Shown in pieces: positions 6,529 through 15,262 of a DNA stretch of 53,909 nt. The stretch's first letter is position 1. The number at the start of each line of letters is the position of its first letter. The stretch is from Nitrospirota bacterium (GTDB lineage Bacteria > Nitrospirota > Thermodesulfovibrionia > Thermodesulfovibrionales > Dissulfurispiraceae), in NCBI GenBank assembly GCA_021847795.1, contig JAJZPZ010000002.1, forward strand, positions 1-53,909, read 5' to 3'. Both the position numbers and the translations under genes were made by a program. The notes under the pieces were generated by a model. That model had not been told where the DNA came from. It saw only the letters and a list, made by a program, of their open reading frames with translations, and made no database searches.

Positions 6529-8777
6529 GAGGCAGTAACTCTAAAGGCAGTAACAAGTCACAAGTAACAAGTAACCATAAAAACAGTAACAAGTTAATAG
6601 TAACGAGTTACAAGTTAAAGACTAAAGACAAAGACTCGTCACTGTCTTCAGATCCTTTACTTGTTACTCGTTACTCGTTACTTTTTACTGATAAGGTTGC
6701 TCGTTGTTTGTTACTGATACTGGCTTCTGTCCTCTGTTCTCTGTCTTCTGAAGTTTGGGCCACCAACATTACAGCCGATTATCTCGAACACTTCAGGAGT
6801 GAGGACAAGTATGTAGCCATCGGCAACGTAAAGATCGAAAAAAACGGTACCGTGCTGTATGCGGACAAAGCAATTCTTTATCAAAGATCGTCCGATGCCG
6901 AAGCTACAGGTCATGTGGTTTATGAAGACAATAAGGCCCTCATAAACAGCGAGCGCATGGAAATAAATCTCGACACCAAAACCGGCAAGCTCTACAACGC
7001 CCTTATTCTGCTGAAAAGCCGGAAGAGTCTGAAAAAACAAGGTGTGAGCAGCAATAATCTACAAGCGAAAAATGAAATAGTCGATTATTGGATAAAAGGC
7101 GAAGACGTTCAGAAGATAAAAGAGGACCACTATCATGCGGCAACTGCAATTTTCACCACCTGCAATGCCAAATCATTTACCGGGGAACTCCCTCTCAGCA
7201 CTGCTGAAGGCAGGATATTCGAAGCCGGGAGCCCGGATTGGTGCTTTAAGGGCAGTGATGTGGATTTGCAGGTAGGGAAAAGGATGACTGCCCACGATGC
7301 GACCTACAGGGTTAAGGGCCTGCCGGTTTTGTATTCCCCCTATATCTGGGCGCCGATGAAAAACAAGCGCGAGACCGGATTCCTTTTCCCGCTAATAGGG
7401 AACAGCACGACAAAGGGTTTTCAGTTCAGCCCCTCCTTTTTCTGGGCAATAGACGAGAACAAGGACGCAACTTTCAACGCTGATTACTACAGCAAACGCG
7501 GCCTCGGGAAAGGAGCTGAATACAGATATCTTGATTTCGATGACAGAGGCGCATGGTCCGTCTATCACCTGAAGGATTCTGAATTAAAAAAGACCTTTTT
7601 TGAGTTCAAAGGCATGCACGAGCAGCAGCTCGGAGATATCAGGGGGTTTGTTGACATCAATTATGCAAATGATGTGAATTTTTACCGGGAGTTCGCAGTG
7701 AAACGGGACGTGCAGGTCCAGCGTTTCCTTCAATCGACGGGCGAAATTTCCCTGCCGCTTAAGAATTCCCGGGCTTATCTCCTCGGCCAATACTGGGTGG
7801 ACCTTCAGGATGAGAATGCGCATGTGCCGCAGAGGCTGCCTGAATTGGGATATGTGGTAAACACCTCTGCAATAGGGCCGCTCATGTTTTACATGCCGTC
7901 CAGTATTACCAATTTCGCAAGGGACACGGGAACAAGCGGGCAGAGGGTTGATATCAATCCGACATTCTCTCACTCGTTCGGGAATTGGGTCCGGATATTT
8001 CAGTCCCTTTCCCTGAGAGAGACTGCCTACAACCTGAAAAATGCCGCCCCGTTCAGCGCCTCACTGCACAGAGAGACCTTTGAATACAAGCTGAATGCCC
8101 TGACACGGCTTGTCAAACATTATGGGTCGGCAACTCATATTATAGAGCCTTCGGTATCCTATGATTTTGTTCCGGAGACTCACCCTACGCCTCTTTTTGA
8201 TTCCCTTGACACCCTTGATAAATCTTCGGTTGCCTCGTTCGCAGTTTTGAATACCTTATATTTGAGGAATCTCACCCTCGGCGCCCGCATAACGCAGCCC
8301 TATGATTTCAATGCCGCAACGAACACGCTGCCGCCCGCCACTCTGGAAGCGTGGGGCGCAAGCGGACCGTTCAGCCTGAGCATGAGCATGCTGCAGAATT
8401 TCAATACAATGCGGACCGAGTCGCTCAACCTCACGCTGAATGCCGCTATATTAAAGGAAACGACCTTAAACTTCAGCGGATACTACACAAGGGCGGGCAA
8501 TACCATGCAGTACAATGTCGGGGTACTATCCGGTATTACAAAGAAATGGTACGTGGACGGCAGTGTCGGATATGATGCAAAGGGCCAGGGAGTGCGGGAC
8601 CTGACACTGCATAACATATACAGGGAGCAATGCTGGGCAATAGATCTTGTGCTCTCAAGAAAGCCAGGGTACCTGGCAAGGCCCTCGGAATACGGTTTTA
8701 CCCTGATGTTTGAATTAAGAGGACTTGGTGGAATAAGAGCTTATGAATTTAGTAGTATGTCTCAACAAAAAACTTAG
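6525..8777 (+). CDS. lptD: LPS-assembly outer-membrane protein LptD
   Basis: LptD is the outer-membrane barrel that inserts lipopolysaccharide at the cell surface. After the signal sequence, residues about 80-190 form the OstA/LptA-like jellyroll (ITADYLEHF, VKIEKNGTVLYADKA, GHVVYEDNKA). The rest is the LptD barrel, with PVLYSPYIWAPMKNKRETGFLFP typical of its start. At 750 residues it has normal length. The first 64 residues come almost entirely from a repeat element, and the hydrophobic signal core CLLLILASVLCSL lies in it and in an adjacent CTTCTGTCC-type repeat. Cleavage is likely after VWA. The start overlaps folC (ATGA), and the end overlaps truB by 35 bases. Confidence 0.9.
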   Translation: MRGSNSKGSNKSQVTSNHKNSNKLIVTSYKLKTKDKDSSLSSDPLLVTRYSLLFTDKVARCLLLILASVLCSLSSEVWATNITADYLEHFRSEDKYVAIGNVKIEKNGTVLYADKAILYQRSSDAEATGHVVYEDNKALINSERMEINLDTKTGKLYNALILLKSRKSLKKQGVSSNNLQAKNEIVDYWIKGEDVQKIKEDHYHAATAIFTTCNAKSFTGELPLSTAEGRIFEAGSPDWCFKGSDVDLQVGKRMTAHDATYRVKGLPVLYSPYIWAPMKNKRETGFLFPLIGNSTTKGFQFSPSFFWAIDENKDATFNADYYSKRGLGKGAEYRYLDFDDRGAWSVYHLKDSELKKTFFEFKGMHEQQLGDIRGFVDINYANDVNFYREFAVKRDVQVQRFLQSTGEISLPLKNSRAYLLGQYWVDLQDENAHVPQRLPELGYVVNTSAIGPLMFYMPSSITNFARDTGTSGQRVDINPTFSHSFGNWVRIFQSLSLRETAYNLKNAAPFSASLHRETFEYKLNALTRLVKHYGSATHIIEPSVSYDFVPETHPTPLFDSLDTLDKSSVASFAVLNTLYLRNLTLGARITQPYDFNAATNTLPPATLEAWGASGPFSLSMSMLQNFNTMRTESLNLTLNAAILKETTLNFSGYYTRAGNTMQYNVGVLSGITKKWYVDGSVGYDAKGQGVRDLTLHNIYREQCWAIDLVLSRKPGYLARPSEYGFTLMFELRGLGGIRAYEFSSMSQQKT
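6532..6717. repeat. Heptamer palindromic element, copy B, at the lptD N-terminus
   Basis: This is a second copy of the folC element: iterated AGTAACAAGT left arm, core AAAGACTAAAGACAAAGACT, then GTCTTCAGATCC and a GTTACTCGTTACTCGTTACT right arm. The translated cores are alike (LKTNDKDSS in FolC, LKTKDKDSS in LptD), so both copies are read in the same phase. The right arm runs into the hydrophobic core of the signal peptide. Confidence 0.92.
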
Positions 8778-9651
8778 CATAACATCACACGATGCCGTTT
8801 CAGCGGTCAAAAAGACATTCAAGGTAAGAAAGGCCGGTCATACAGGGACCCTCGACCCTGCAGCAACAGGGGTTCTGCTTGTATGCCTTAACGAGGCGAC
8901 CAAAATTACCGGATACCTGTCCGATCTTGATAAGGAATACGTCGTCACGGCAAAACTGGGCGAGTCAACAGACACCTATGACTCCGAAGGCATTGTGACT
9001 AAAAGGGCCGGGGCCTTTCATATTGCGGAGAGCGAGCTGGAGGATATTATCAAGGAATTCACCGGAGATATCGAACAGGTGCCTCCCATGCATTCTGCCA
9101 TCAAAGTAGCCGGCAGGCCCCTCTATGAGCTGGCCAGAAAGGGCATCGAGATTGAGAGGAAACCAAGACGGATAAGCATCAATTCCCTGGAGATATTACG
9201 TTTTGAAAGTCCTTTCCTCACTCTGAGGGTCGGGTGCTCAAAGGGCACATACATACGGTCCCTCTGTAATGACATAGGCAATGCACTCGGCACCGGGGCC
9301 TATGTGACTGATCTGTCGCGGACAAAAGTCGGAAGCTTCACCATCGAGGGCTCTGCAGCACCTGACGAGTTGCCTTATAAAACAAAGGCCCTCTACACGA
9401 TAGACTCGGCCTTAGCGCATTTACAGGAGATAGCGCTGGATTCCGATGCAAGCAAACGCGCAAAAAACGGCAATCCCGTGAGATTGGACCAGCAGACCGG
9501 GCCGCATGACAGGTCTTCCCCCCCCCGGACTTCCGGACCCCCGGCCCCTCGCTCTCCTTTTGTCAGGCTTAAGGACCATGGGGGCAGGACTTTCGGGATA
9601 GGAAAAATCAACAAGGATTTCATTAAAATAGAACGGTTATTTAATATATAA
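8743..9651 (+). CDS. truB: tRNA pseudouridine(55) synthase TruB
   Basis: TruB makes pseudouridine 55 in the T-loop of tRNAs. The motif GHTGTLDPAATGVLLV holds the catalytic Asp, and the conserved KEYVVTAKLGESTDTYDSEG and YIRSLCNDIG follow. The C-terminal part resembles a small PUA-like domain (NGNPVRL, then VRLKDHGGRTFGIGKI). It is interrupted by a Pro/Ser/Arg-rich stretch around residues 247-268, encoded by a C-rich tract with a GGACTTCCGGACCCCCGG near-palindrome, which may be another in-frame insertion. The start overlaps the lptD end by 35 bases. Confidence 0.94.
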   Translation: MNLVVCLNKKLSITSHDAVSAVKKTFKVRKAGHTGTLDPAATGVLLVCLNEATKITGYLSDLDKEYVVTAKLGESTDTYDSEGIVTKRAGAFHIAESELEDIIKEFTGDIEQVPPMHSAIKVAGRPLYELARKGIEIERKPRRISINSLEILRFESPFLTLRVGCSKGTYIRSLCNDIGNALGTGAYVTDLSRTKVGSFTIEGSAAPDELPYKTKALYTIDSALAHLQEIALDSDASKRAKNGNPVRLDQQTGPHDRSSPPRTSGPPAPRSPFVRLKDHGGRTFGIGKINKDFIKIERLFNI

Positions 9652-9654
9652 GAC

Positions 9655-9735
9655 CGTTACGGCGTTTATGGCGTTGAGCGTTACAGCATGAAATAATAAA
9701 CAGGCTTTTGCGCAATAAACGCTGCAACGCTTTTC
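9655..9735. repeat. GCGTTTAT/GCGTTAC iterated repeat between truB and purB
   Basis: The spacer contains GTTACGGCGTTTATGGCGTT and GAGCGTTACAGC, then the complementary AATAAACGCTGCAACGC, so GCGTTTAT pairs with ATAAACGC and GCGTTG with CAACGC. The layout matches the other elements here: iterated short unit, non-iterated middle, complementary arm. The purB ribosome binding site AAGGAGG follows directly. Confidence 0.65.
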
Positions 9736-9748
9736 ACAAGGAGGATTT

Positions 9749-11047
9749 ATGATAGAACGGTACACACGCCCGGAGATGGGAAAACTCTGGGCGCCTGAGA
9801 GCAGGTTCCGCAAATGGCTTGATGTCGAGATTGCAGCATGCGAGGCCTGGGCCGAGCTTGGGGAGGTCCCGAAAAAGGCACTGCACGTAATAAAGAAAAA
9901 AGCGGGCTTTGATATCAAGCGGATCGATGAGATAGAAAAAACGGTAAAGCATGATGTGATTGCCTTCCTGACATCTGTCGCCGAATTTGTCGGCCCTGAG
10001 TCAAGGTTCATTCACAAAGGGCTCACCTCATCAGATGTAGTAGATACAGCCCTTTCGCTCCTTATGCGTGAAGCAGCGGATATCATTATCGGCGATATCG
10101 GGGAAATGATGGCTGTCCTGAAGGCACAGGCTTTCACCTATAAAGACACTCCGTGCATGGGAAGGAGTCATGGTATCCATGCAGAGCCCATGACCTTCGG
10201 GCTCAAATTCGCACTCTGGTACGAAGACGCAAAGAGAAACCTGAGGAGGATGGAACAGGCGAAAAGTGTCATAAGCATTGGGAAGTTCTCCGGCGCGGTC
10301 GGCACATTCTCCAATATCCCGACTGAGATCGAGAGTAAGGTATGCAAAAAACTGGGGCTTGCTCCTGAACCTGTAGCAACCCAGGTCGTACAAAGAGACA
10401 GGCATGCAGAATACATGACTGCCCTTGCGCTGGTGGCAGCCTCCATCGAGAAGATAGCTGTCGAGATGCGGCACCTGCAGAGGACGGAAGTGCTGGAAGC
10501 CGAGGAGCCGTTCACTGAAGGACAGAAGGGCTCGTCAGCTATGCCCCACAAGAGGAATCCCGTGGGAAGTGAGAACCTCTCCGGCCTTGCAAGGGTCGTC
10601 CGGTCCAATGCGCTTGCAGCACTCGAAGATATTGCCCTCTGGCACGAAAGGGACATCTCCCACTCCTCTGTGGAAAGGGTTATCATTCCCGACAGCACGA
10701 TTTTGGTTGACTATATGCTGAACAGGCTGACAGGCATTCTCAGGAACATGCACGCATATCCCGCGAGAATGAAAGCAAATATGGACAGGAGCTATGGCTT
10801 ATACAATTCACAGGGGGTAATGCTTGCCCTTGTCGGGAAAGGCCTGACCCGGGAGAAGGCTTATGCGCTGGTCCAGAAAAACGCCATGGAAAGCTGGAAA
10901 AAGGGGATCGGGTTCATGGAACTGCTTATGGAAGACAGCGAAATAACAGGACATCTCTCCAGGGCTGAAATAAAGAAGATATTCGACCTGAAATATTATC
11001 TCAGGAATGTTAATTACATATTCAAAAGAGTCTTCGGCGGGAAATAG
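9749..11047 (+). CDS. purB: Adenylosuccinate lyase PurB
   Basis: PurB removes fumarate from SAICAR and from adenylosuccinate in purine synthesis. It belongs to the fumarase/aspartase superfamily: the signature GSSAMPHKRNP lies near residue 260, and the conserved GLTSSDVVDTALS and GRSHGIHAEPMTFG blocks precede it. At 432 residues it is full length. AAGGAGG lies seven bases before the ATG. It converges with the sensor kinase gene downstream, with a 48-base gap that shows no clear terminator. Confidence 0.96.
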   Translation: MIERYTRPEMGKLWAPESRFRKWLDVEIAACEAWAELGEVPKKALHVIKKKAGFDIKRIDEIEKTVKHDVIAFLTSVAEFVGPESRFIHKGLTSSDVVDTALSLLMREAADIIIGDIGEMMAVLKAQAFTYKDTPCMGRSHGIHAEPMTFGLKFALWYEDAKRNLRRMEQAKSVISIGKFSGAVGTFSNIPTEIESKVCKKLGLAPEPVATQVVQRDRHAEYMTALALVAASIEKIAVEMRHLQRTEVLEAEEPFTEGQKGSSAMPHKRNPVGSENLSGLARVVRSNALAALEDIALWHERDISHSSVERVIIPDSTILVDYMLNRLTGILRNMHAYPARMKANMDRSYGLYNSQGVMLALVGKGLTREKAYALVQKNAMESWKKGIGFMELLMEDSEITGHLSRAEIKKIFDLKYYLRNVNYIFKRVFGGK

Positions 11048-11095
11048 GCAAGGGCTTCACCTTAAAAGGAATGTGGCAGGTACCAATAATGCCGG

Positions 11096-13027
11096 TCAGA
11101 ACTGCATTTGCGAGACCGGCAGGTAAACGCAAAAGGTTGTGCCGATCCCCAGTTCCGACTCTACCGTAATGTGCCCGTCGTGGTTTTTAACGATGGAGTA
11201 ACAGATTGCCAGCCCGAGCCCTGTGCCTTTCCTGCTCCCTTTCTTTTTGGTCGTAAAATAAGGGTCGAATATTTTCTGCAAATGACCTTCCGGCACTCCG
11301 ATGCCCTGGTCCGTTATCGATACCTTCACATATTTCCCTTCCCTCAGCGGCAAGCTATCCTTGGCATTTACCGGAACATTTTCAGCGCAAATCCTGATTG
11401 TCCCTCCCCTGGGCATGGCTTCCCTCGCATTGATAAACAGGTTGTGGATCACCCTGCTGATCTGGCCCCCGTCGACTTCGACAGGCCAGAGGCCGGCCGG
11501 GATAGCAAGCTCGTAATCCGCTTTCAAATCATCCGGGGAAAAACTGATGGAGTCCCTGATTAGTTGGGCAATGGCCGTTATCCTTCTTACAGGCTCGCCG
11601 ATTTTTGCAAAAGTGAACAATTGCTGGGTCAGGTCCTTTGCCAGCCGCGATGCTTTTTCAGCCATGGACAGGCTTTCCAACACCGTGTCCTTGCTTTCCA
11701 TGCTCGACCTTGCAAGGGAAATGCAATTGAGAATGCCGGCAAGCAGATTATTGAAATCATGGGCAATGCCTCCGGCAAGGACGCCGATGGATTCGAGTTT
11801 TTGGGATTTGAGAAACTCATCTTCCAGCTTTTTGCGGTCAGTAATGTCCTGGGACATCAATACGAATCCGGCGAGGCGCCCGCTGTTGTCCAGTATCCCG
11901 GACACCTTTGAGGCGATATAGCGCGTGCCCTCATCTTTTTTCTGCTCAATAGTATATGTGTATTCACCCTCCCTCCGGACTATCTCAAAAGCCTCTCTGA
12001 AATGAAAGGGGCAGGTTTTCTCTTCAATGCCGATCTCGGTTATTTCCCGTCCTATGACCTCTTCCGCCCTGCAGCCGAATATCTTTTCAGCCACCGGGTT
12101 GTAATATACAATGTTAAAGCTCAGGTCCACGGCAATGATTGCCAGGTCCGTAGAGGAGCGCAGGATGTTCTCGAGCACCACCTTTTCACTCAGGATCTTC
12201 TTGGTCTTCTGGAGGACTTCTTCCTTACCGCGAATGATTTCCTTCAGGAACTCTATATACCTGTCCTCGATCTGCCTGACTATATCGTGCTGGGTAATCA
12301 GTCCCGCAATAATCCCGAGTTGGTCAACCACCACGAGCCTGCGGATCCTTTCATTGCTCATAATCATGGCCGCTTCATGCACAGAGGCATCGGATGATAC
12401 GGTCCGCACAGGGCGGCTCATTACCTCTCCGATGGCAACATCACCCCTGTTCCCTTCCTTTCGATACAGGCGCACGACATCGCGTTCAGTCAGGATGCCG
12501 ATCGGGTGTTTGCCTGCTTCAACAACAATACAACTTATTGAATACCTGGCCATATACGATACGGCATCCTTCAGCAGATATTGTTTTTCAACGGCAACCA
12601 CGTTCTTGGTCATGATCTTCGAAATGTTCTTCACTTCGACAAAATACTCGATGCCTAGGCTTCTCATGATATCGGACTGGGTTACCAGCCCCGCCAATTC
12701 GCCTTTTGCGCCTACGATCACAAGATGACGGATTTTATTTGATTCCAGCAGGTTATATGCCTCATAGATATTGGCGCTGCTGCCTGCGGTAATTACGGGA
12801 CTGCTCATCAGCTCCCTGATTTCTATCTTGCTGGAATGAACGCCGCGGGAGACTGCCTGGACAAAATCTCTCTCGGTAAATATCCCGGCAGGCTTCTTGT
12901 TCTCTACAATCACCATGCAGCTTATCCTGTTTTTCTCCATAATGGCGATCGCGTCGGAAACACTGGTTTCAGGAGGGACGGAAATTACCTTTGAGGTGAA
13001 TATTTTCTTAAGAGACTTTCTCTTCAT
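11096..13027 (-). CDS. Soluble sensor histidine kinase with four CBS domains and PAS
   Basis: The 643-residue protein begins with four CBS repeats (residues about 8-60, 72-125, 137-190, 200-255), each with the GIFTERD or GLVTQSD-type end. A short coil and a PAS domain (about 290-400) follow, then a HisKA helix with GGIAHDFNNLLAG carrying the phospho-accepting His. The ATPase domain shows NLFINAREAMP, DQGIGVPE and GTGLGLAI. I see no membrane segment or receiver domain, so this is a cytoplasmic orphan kinase. CBS pairs usually bind adenine nucleotides or SAM, so it may read energy or nucleotide state. No partner response regulator is adjacent, so its target is unknown. Confidence 0.9.
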   Translation of the reverse strand: MKRKSLKKIFTSKVISVPPETSVSDAIAIMEKNRISCMVIVENKKPAGIFTERDFVQAVSRGVHSSKIEIRELMSSPVITAGSSANIYEAYNLLESNKIRHLVIVGAKGELAGLVTQSDIMRSLGIEYFVEVKNISKIMTKNVVAVEKQYLLKDAVSYMARYSISCIVVEAGKHPIGILTERDVVRLYRKEGNRGDVAIGEVMSRPVRTVSSDASVHEAAMIMSNERIRRLVVVDQLGIIAGLITQHDIVRQIEDRYIEFLKEIIRGKEEVLQKTKKILSEKVVLENILRSSTDLAIIAVDLSFNIVYYNPVAEKIFGCRAEEVIGREITEIGIEEKTCPFHFREAFEIVRREGEYTYTIEQKKDEGTRYIASKVSGILDNSGRLAGFVLMSQDITDRKKLEDEFLKSQKLESIGVLAGGIAHDFNNLLAGILNCISLARSSMESKDTVLESLSMAEKASRLAKDLTQQLFTFAKIGEPVRRITAIAQLIRDSISFSPDDLKADYELAIPAGLWPVEVDGGQISRVIHNLFINAREAMPRGGTIRICAENVPVNAKDSLPLREGKYVKVSITDQGIGVPEGHLQKIFDPYFTTKKKGSRKGTGLGLAICYSIVKNHDGHITVESELGIGTTFCVYLPVSQMQF

Positions 13028-13100
13028 ATTTTACCGGACCCCGCGCGGCAGCATGTTTCCATGCAGTTAAATTAGTCGAATGCACGCTTCCTGTCAAGAC

Positions 13101-13658
13101 TTACTCCCAGCTTTCATAAAAAACGCTCTCACTAAGGGGCTTCCTCGGAGATGCCCCTGTTTTCTCCTCAGCAGGATACCCGAGGGGGAAAAGGCCTACA
13201 ATACGGATATTTGACGGAACCTTCAGTAGACTTCGGATCTTTTCCTCTTCAAACACGCCCACGAAAACAGTGCCGAGCCCGAGGGCGCGTGCCGCAAGCA
13301 TAAGGGTCTGCGAAGCAATCCCCACGTCAGTCATATAGTAGGGCTGGTCCCATAAGGTCCCTGACTGCTTCGGATCAGCACAAGCGACAATCACAACCGG
13401 GGCTTCAGCAATGCCTTTTTTCGCAGGGTTTGCCTTGTACCCGAGGGGGGAAAAGAAATTCTCGACATAGGAAAGCTCGCTGATCTTTTCCTTCACTGAA
13501 GGGTCTCTGACAACAACAAACCTGCAGCATTGGAAGTTCGCCCACGAGGGGGAATGCCGGACAGCTTCGAGTATTGTATGCAGCTTCTCATCTTCTACCG
13601 GCTTATCGGTAAATCTGCGGATGCTTCTTCTGGTCCGTATAACATCAAAGACATCCAT
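13101..13658 (-). CDS. Nitroreductase-family FMN oxidoreductase
   Basis: This 185-residue flavoprotein of the nitroreductase fold has [13 protein letters not shown] at the N-terminus, which binds the FMN phosphate. [16 protein letters not shown] and the C-terminal [11 protein letters not shown] are typical of the family. The chosen start has GAGGAGGG five bases upstream; the ORF-track start at 13730 adds a 24-residue non-conserved leader. Substrates in this family range from quinones to nitroaromatics and cannot be told from sequence. It is transcribed alone and borders a repeat-rich decayed region. Confidence 0.88.
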   Translation of the reverse strand: MDVFDVIRTRRSIRRFTDKPVEDEKLHTILEAVRHSPSWANFQCCRFVVVRDPSVKEKISELSYVENFFSPLGYKANPAKKGIAEAPVVIVACADPKQSGTLWDQPYYMTDVGIASQTLMLAARALGLGTVFVGVFEEEKIRSLLKVPSNIRIVGLFPLGYPAEEKTGASPRKPLSESVFYESWE

Positions 13659-13778
13659 AATGCCCTCCTCTGTCTGGGGGTTTATATACTGTTTGCCAAT
13701 GGAGCGCTTGCCGGAATAATAATAAGGCATTGAAGTTTTTTTGTAAATCTAATTTATCGTGCAGCACGGAGGGCAGGT

Positions 13779-13905
13779 TCAGCCCTTTAACCCGGGAATG
13801 AACCGGGGGACCCTTTTCATGTATTCACGATATTCAGTCCCGAAGCTTTTCTTCAGGCGTTTCTCCTCAGCCATTGCCCCGTATATAAAATACAGATCGG
13901 GATGT
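13779..13905 (-). pseudogene. C-terminal fragment of an isoprenylcysteine/phospholipid methyltransferase-like gene
   Basis: About 40 codons encode LYFIYGAMAEEKRLKKSFGTEY and REYMKRVPRFIPG. This matches the conserved end of the ICMT/PEMT membrane methyltransferases (EE-x2-L-x3-FG-x2-Y-x2-Y-x4-PR). The upstream part of the open frame is unrelated: its first residues come from a GTCATTGC hairpin repeat. No transmembrane part is left, so the gene has been truncated from its 5' side. The right boundary is approximate. Confidence 0.6.
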
Positions 13906-14165
13906 AGGGGAAAAGAAGGAATACGGGGGGCAACTTTCAGGAGGTTTGGTCTTTTGCTGTTGTTGTGTAGTGAGTTGTCATTGCCGCGCTTCGCTCGCAA
14001 TGACGGACGAACACCGACGCGTTATGAATCGTACTCTGTTCTATAAAATCAGACCGCTATTCGCTCCCTTTCAGGAAGAAGCAGTTGGTCATTTTACTGG
14101 GGCTAAGAATCCAGTAGGGGCCGACATATTCATAAGATATTTCCTGCCTATTTTCCAGAAGCCAA
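13906..14165. other. Gene-free accessory spacer with a GTCATTGC hairpin
   Basis: No credible gene is visible here. At 13977-14005 GTCATTGC and GCAATGAC form a perfect 8-bp hairpin around CGCGCTTCGCTC. The same GCAATGAC end recurs at 15637-15644 and the GTCATTGC end at 15757-15764. The short plus-strand ORFs in the track run through the repeat and are not supported. Confidence 0.5.
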
Positions 14166-14336
14166 TTAGGGCAGTGCTTTCTTTCTGTGCTTTGTTAGAT
14201 TTATAATCTGCCCATCATCGAAAATATAAAAAGGAGTTCGAGTTTTTACCGCCAACTCCCTTGCCTTCTTCGCTGCCCTCTTGAGAGCTTTGTCAACCTT
14301 GGCAAAGTCTGTGTCTTTCGGCAGGTTCTTTTTCAT
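14166..14336 (-). CDS. Small basic partner protein of the zeta-toxin-like kinase
   Basis: This 56-residue protein is rich in Lys and Arg, with a helical first half (FAKVDKALKRAAKKARELA) and a C-terminal segment RTPFYIFDDGQIINLTK. The ATG at 14334-14336 overlaps the stop of the upstream kinase gene (ATGA), so the two are translationally coupled. The position suggests an antitoxin or accessory subunit, but in classical epsilon-zeta systems the antitoxin precedes the toxin, so the order here is reversed. I do not recognise the family. A start at 14351 is also possible. Confidence 0.6.
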   Translation of the reverse strand: MKKNLPKDTDFAKVDKALKRAAKKARELAVKTRTPFYIFDDGQIINLTKHRKKALP

Positions 14337-14860
14337 TTCTTTTTCCCCCAATCCAGAAGTATCGGTGTGCTGCCGGAATTGTCGTATAGTATCCAGGCAT
14401 CAACGATATCCTTGTAAGTTTTTTCAAAATTTCGCAGGCCTGCGCTGAATCTCCGTCGAATAACGTTTTCAGCCACATTATGTCCACCTTGTGCAACCCG
14501 AGCAGCCACCCTGGCTGCGGCCATCTCAGAATTCGGTAGACTCAAAAAGATAAGCTCAACATAATATCCAATGGACTGCCATTGCAAAATATCATGCGCA
14601 TAGGCCCGACCACTAAGGGTAGTCTCAAATGAGAAGCTTCGCTGTTGACGAACGCGTGTTTTGATTTCTTCAAGCATAAGTCGCCCCGCTCGCAAGGAGG
14701 CAGTTTCAGGGCGAAAAGGTGACAGCCCGGCAGCTATAAAATCAGCATTGATGAAATCCGGGCAACCGGCCTCGTTTGGCAAAAACTCCTTTGCAAAAGT
14801 AGTTTTGCCTGCTCCATTGGGGCCTGCTATGATTATGATCTTTAACTCTTTTTTAGGCAT
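14333..14860 (-). CDS. Zeta-toxin-like P-loop kinase
   Basis: This 175-residue P-loop protein has the Walker A motif IAGPNGAGKTTFA at residues 11-23. The zeta-type block PDFINADFIAAGLSPF follows, then FSFETTLSGRAY, which in zeta proteins forms the substrate pocket. A likely lid or sensor segment is VIRRRFSAGLRNF. Zeta toxins phosphorylate UDP-activated sugars such as UDP-GlcNAc, but many chromosomal members of this subfamily have no tested activity. The short overlapping downstream gene makes a two-gene module. The region is flanked by decayed genes and repeats, which is consistent with horizontal gain. Confidence 0.8.
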   Translation of the reverse strand: MPKKELKIIIIAGPNGAGKTTFAKEFLPNEAGCPDFINADFIAAGLSPFRPETASLRAGRLMLEEIKTRVRQQRSFSFETTLSGRAYAHDILQWQSIGYYVELIFLSLPNSEMAAARVAARVAQGGHNVAENVIRRRFSAGLRNFEKTYKDIVDAWILYDNSGSTPILLDWGKKK

Positions 14861-15262
14861 AGTAAAATTATAACATGATCAATAAGCGAATCGTCGCTGA
14901 AATAAGAAGATTAGTCGCGGAAGGTCTGCATCAAGGACCCGATGGTCTGGAGGGGTGCTTGCATGTAAATACTGATTTCTACTCCATAGTGCCCTTCGTA
15001 CTATTCCGAATTGTATCAGAATGTTATTCGCGGAAGGGGGCTGCGTTCTCCAAACGGGCCTGTTTTAAAGAGCGCCCTTATTTCCCGGCTCTCGGGCCGG
15101 CACAAAAAACATCTCATAGCTTTTGTAACCGCACGGCAGTGCGACGGCGGACTCGGAGGCCTTTACATTCTCCTGCGGTAGGAATTTACATAGAAGCGCC
15201 GAATCACAAAATGAAACAACAGGATACTCCGGGCTTATCGTCTGATATCCGGTGTTTGTGCC
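14861..15262. other. Gene-poor stretch between the zeta module and a small hypothetical gene
   Basis: A plus-strand ORF (14875-15288) begins with MINKRIVAEIRRLVAEGL, a plausible helix, but the rest of its translation has no protein-like pattern and runs antisense into the next gene. It could be a remnant of a gene divergent from the zeta module. No tRNA, ncRNA or promoter stands out. Confidence 0.35.
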
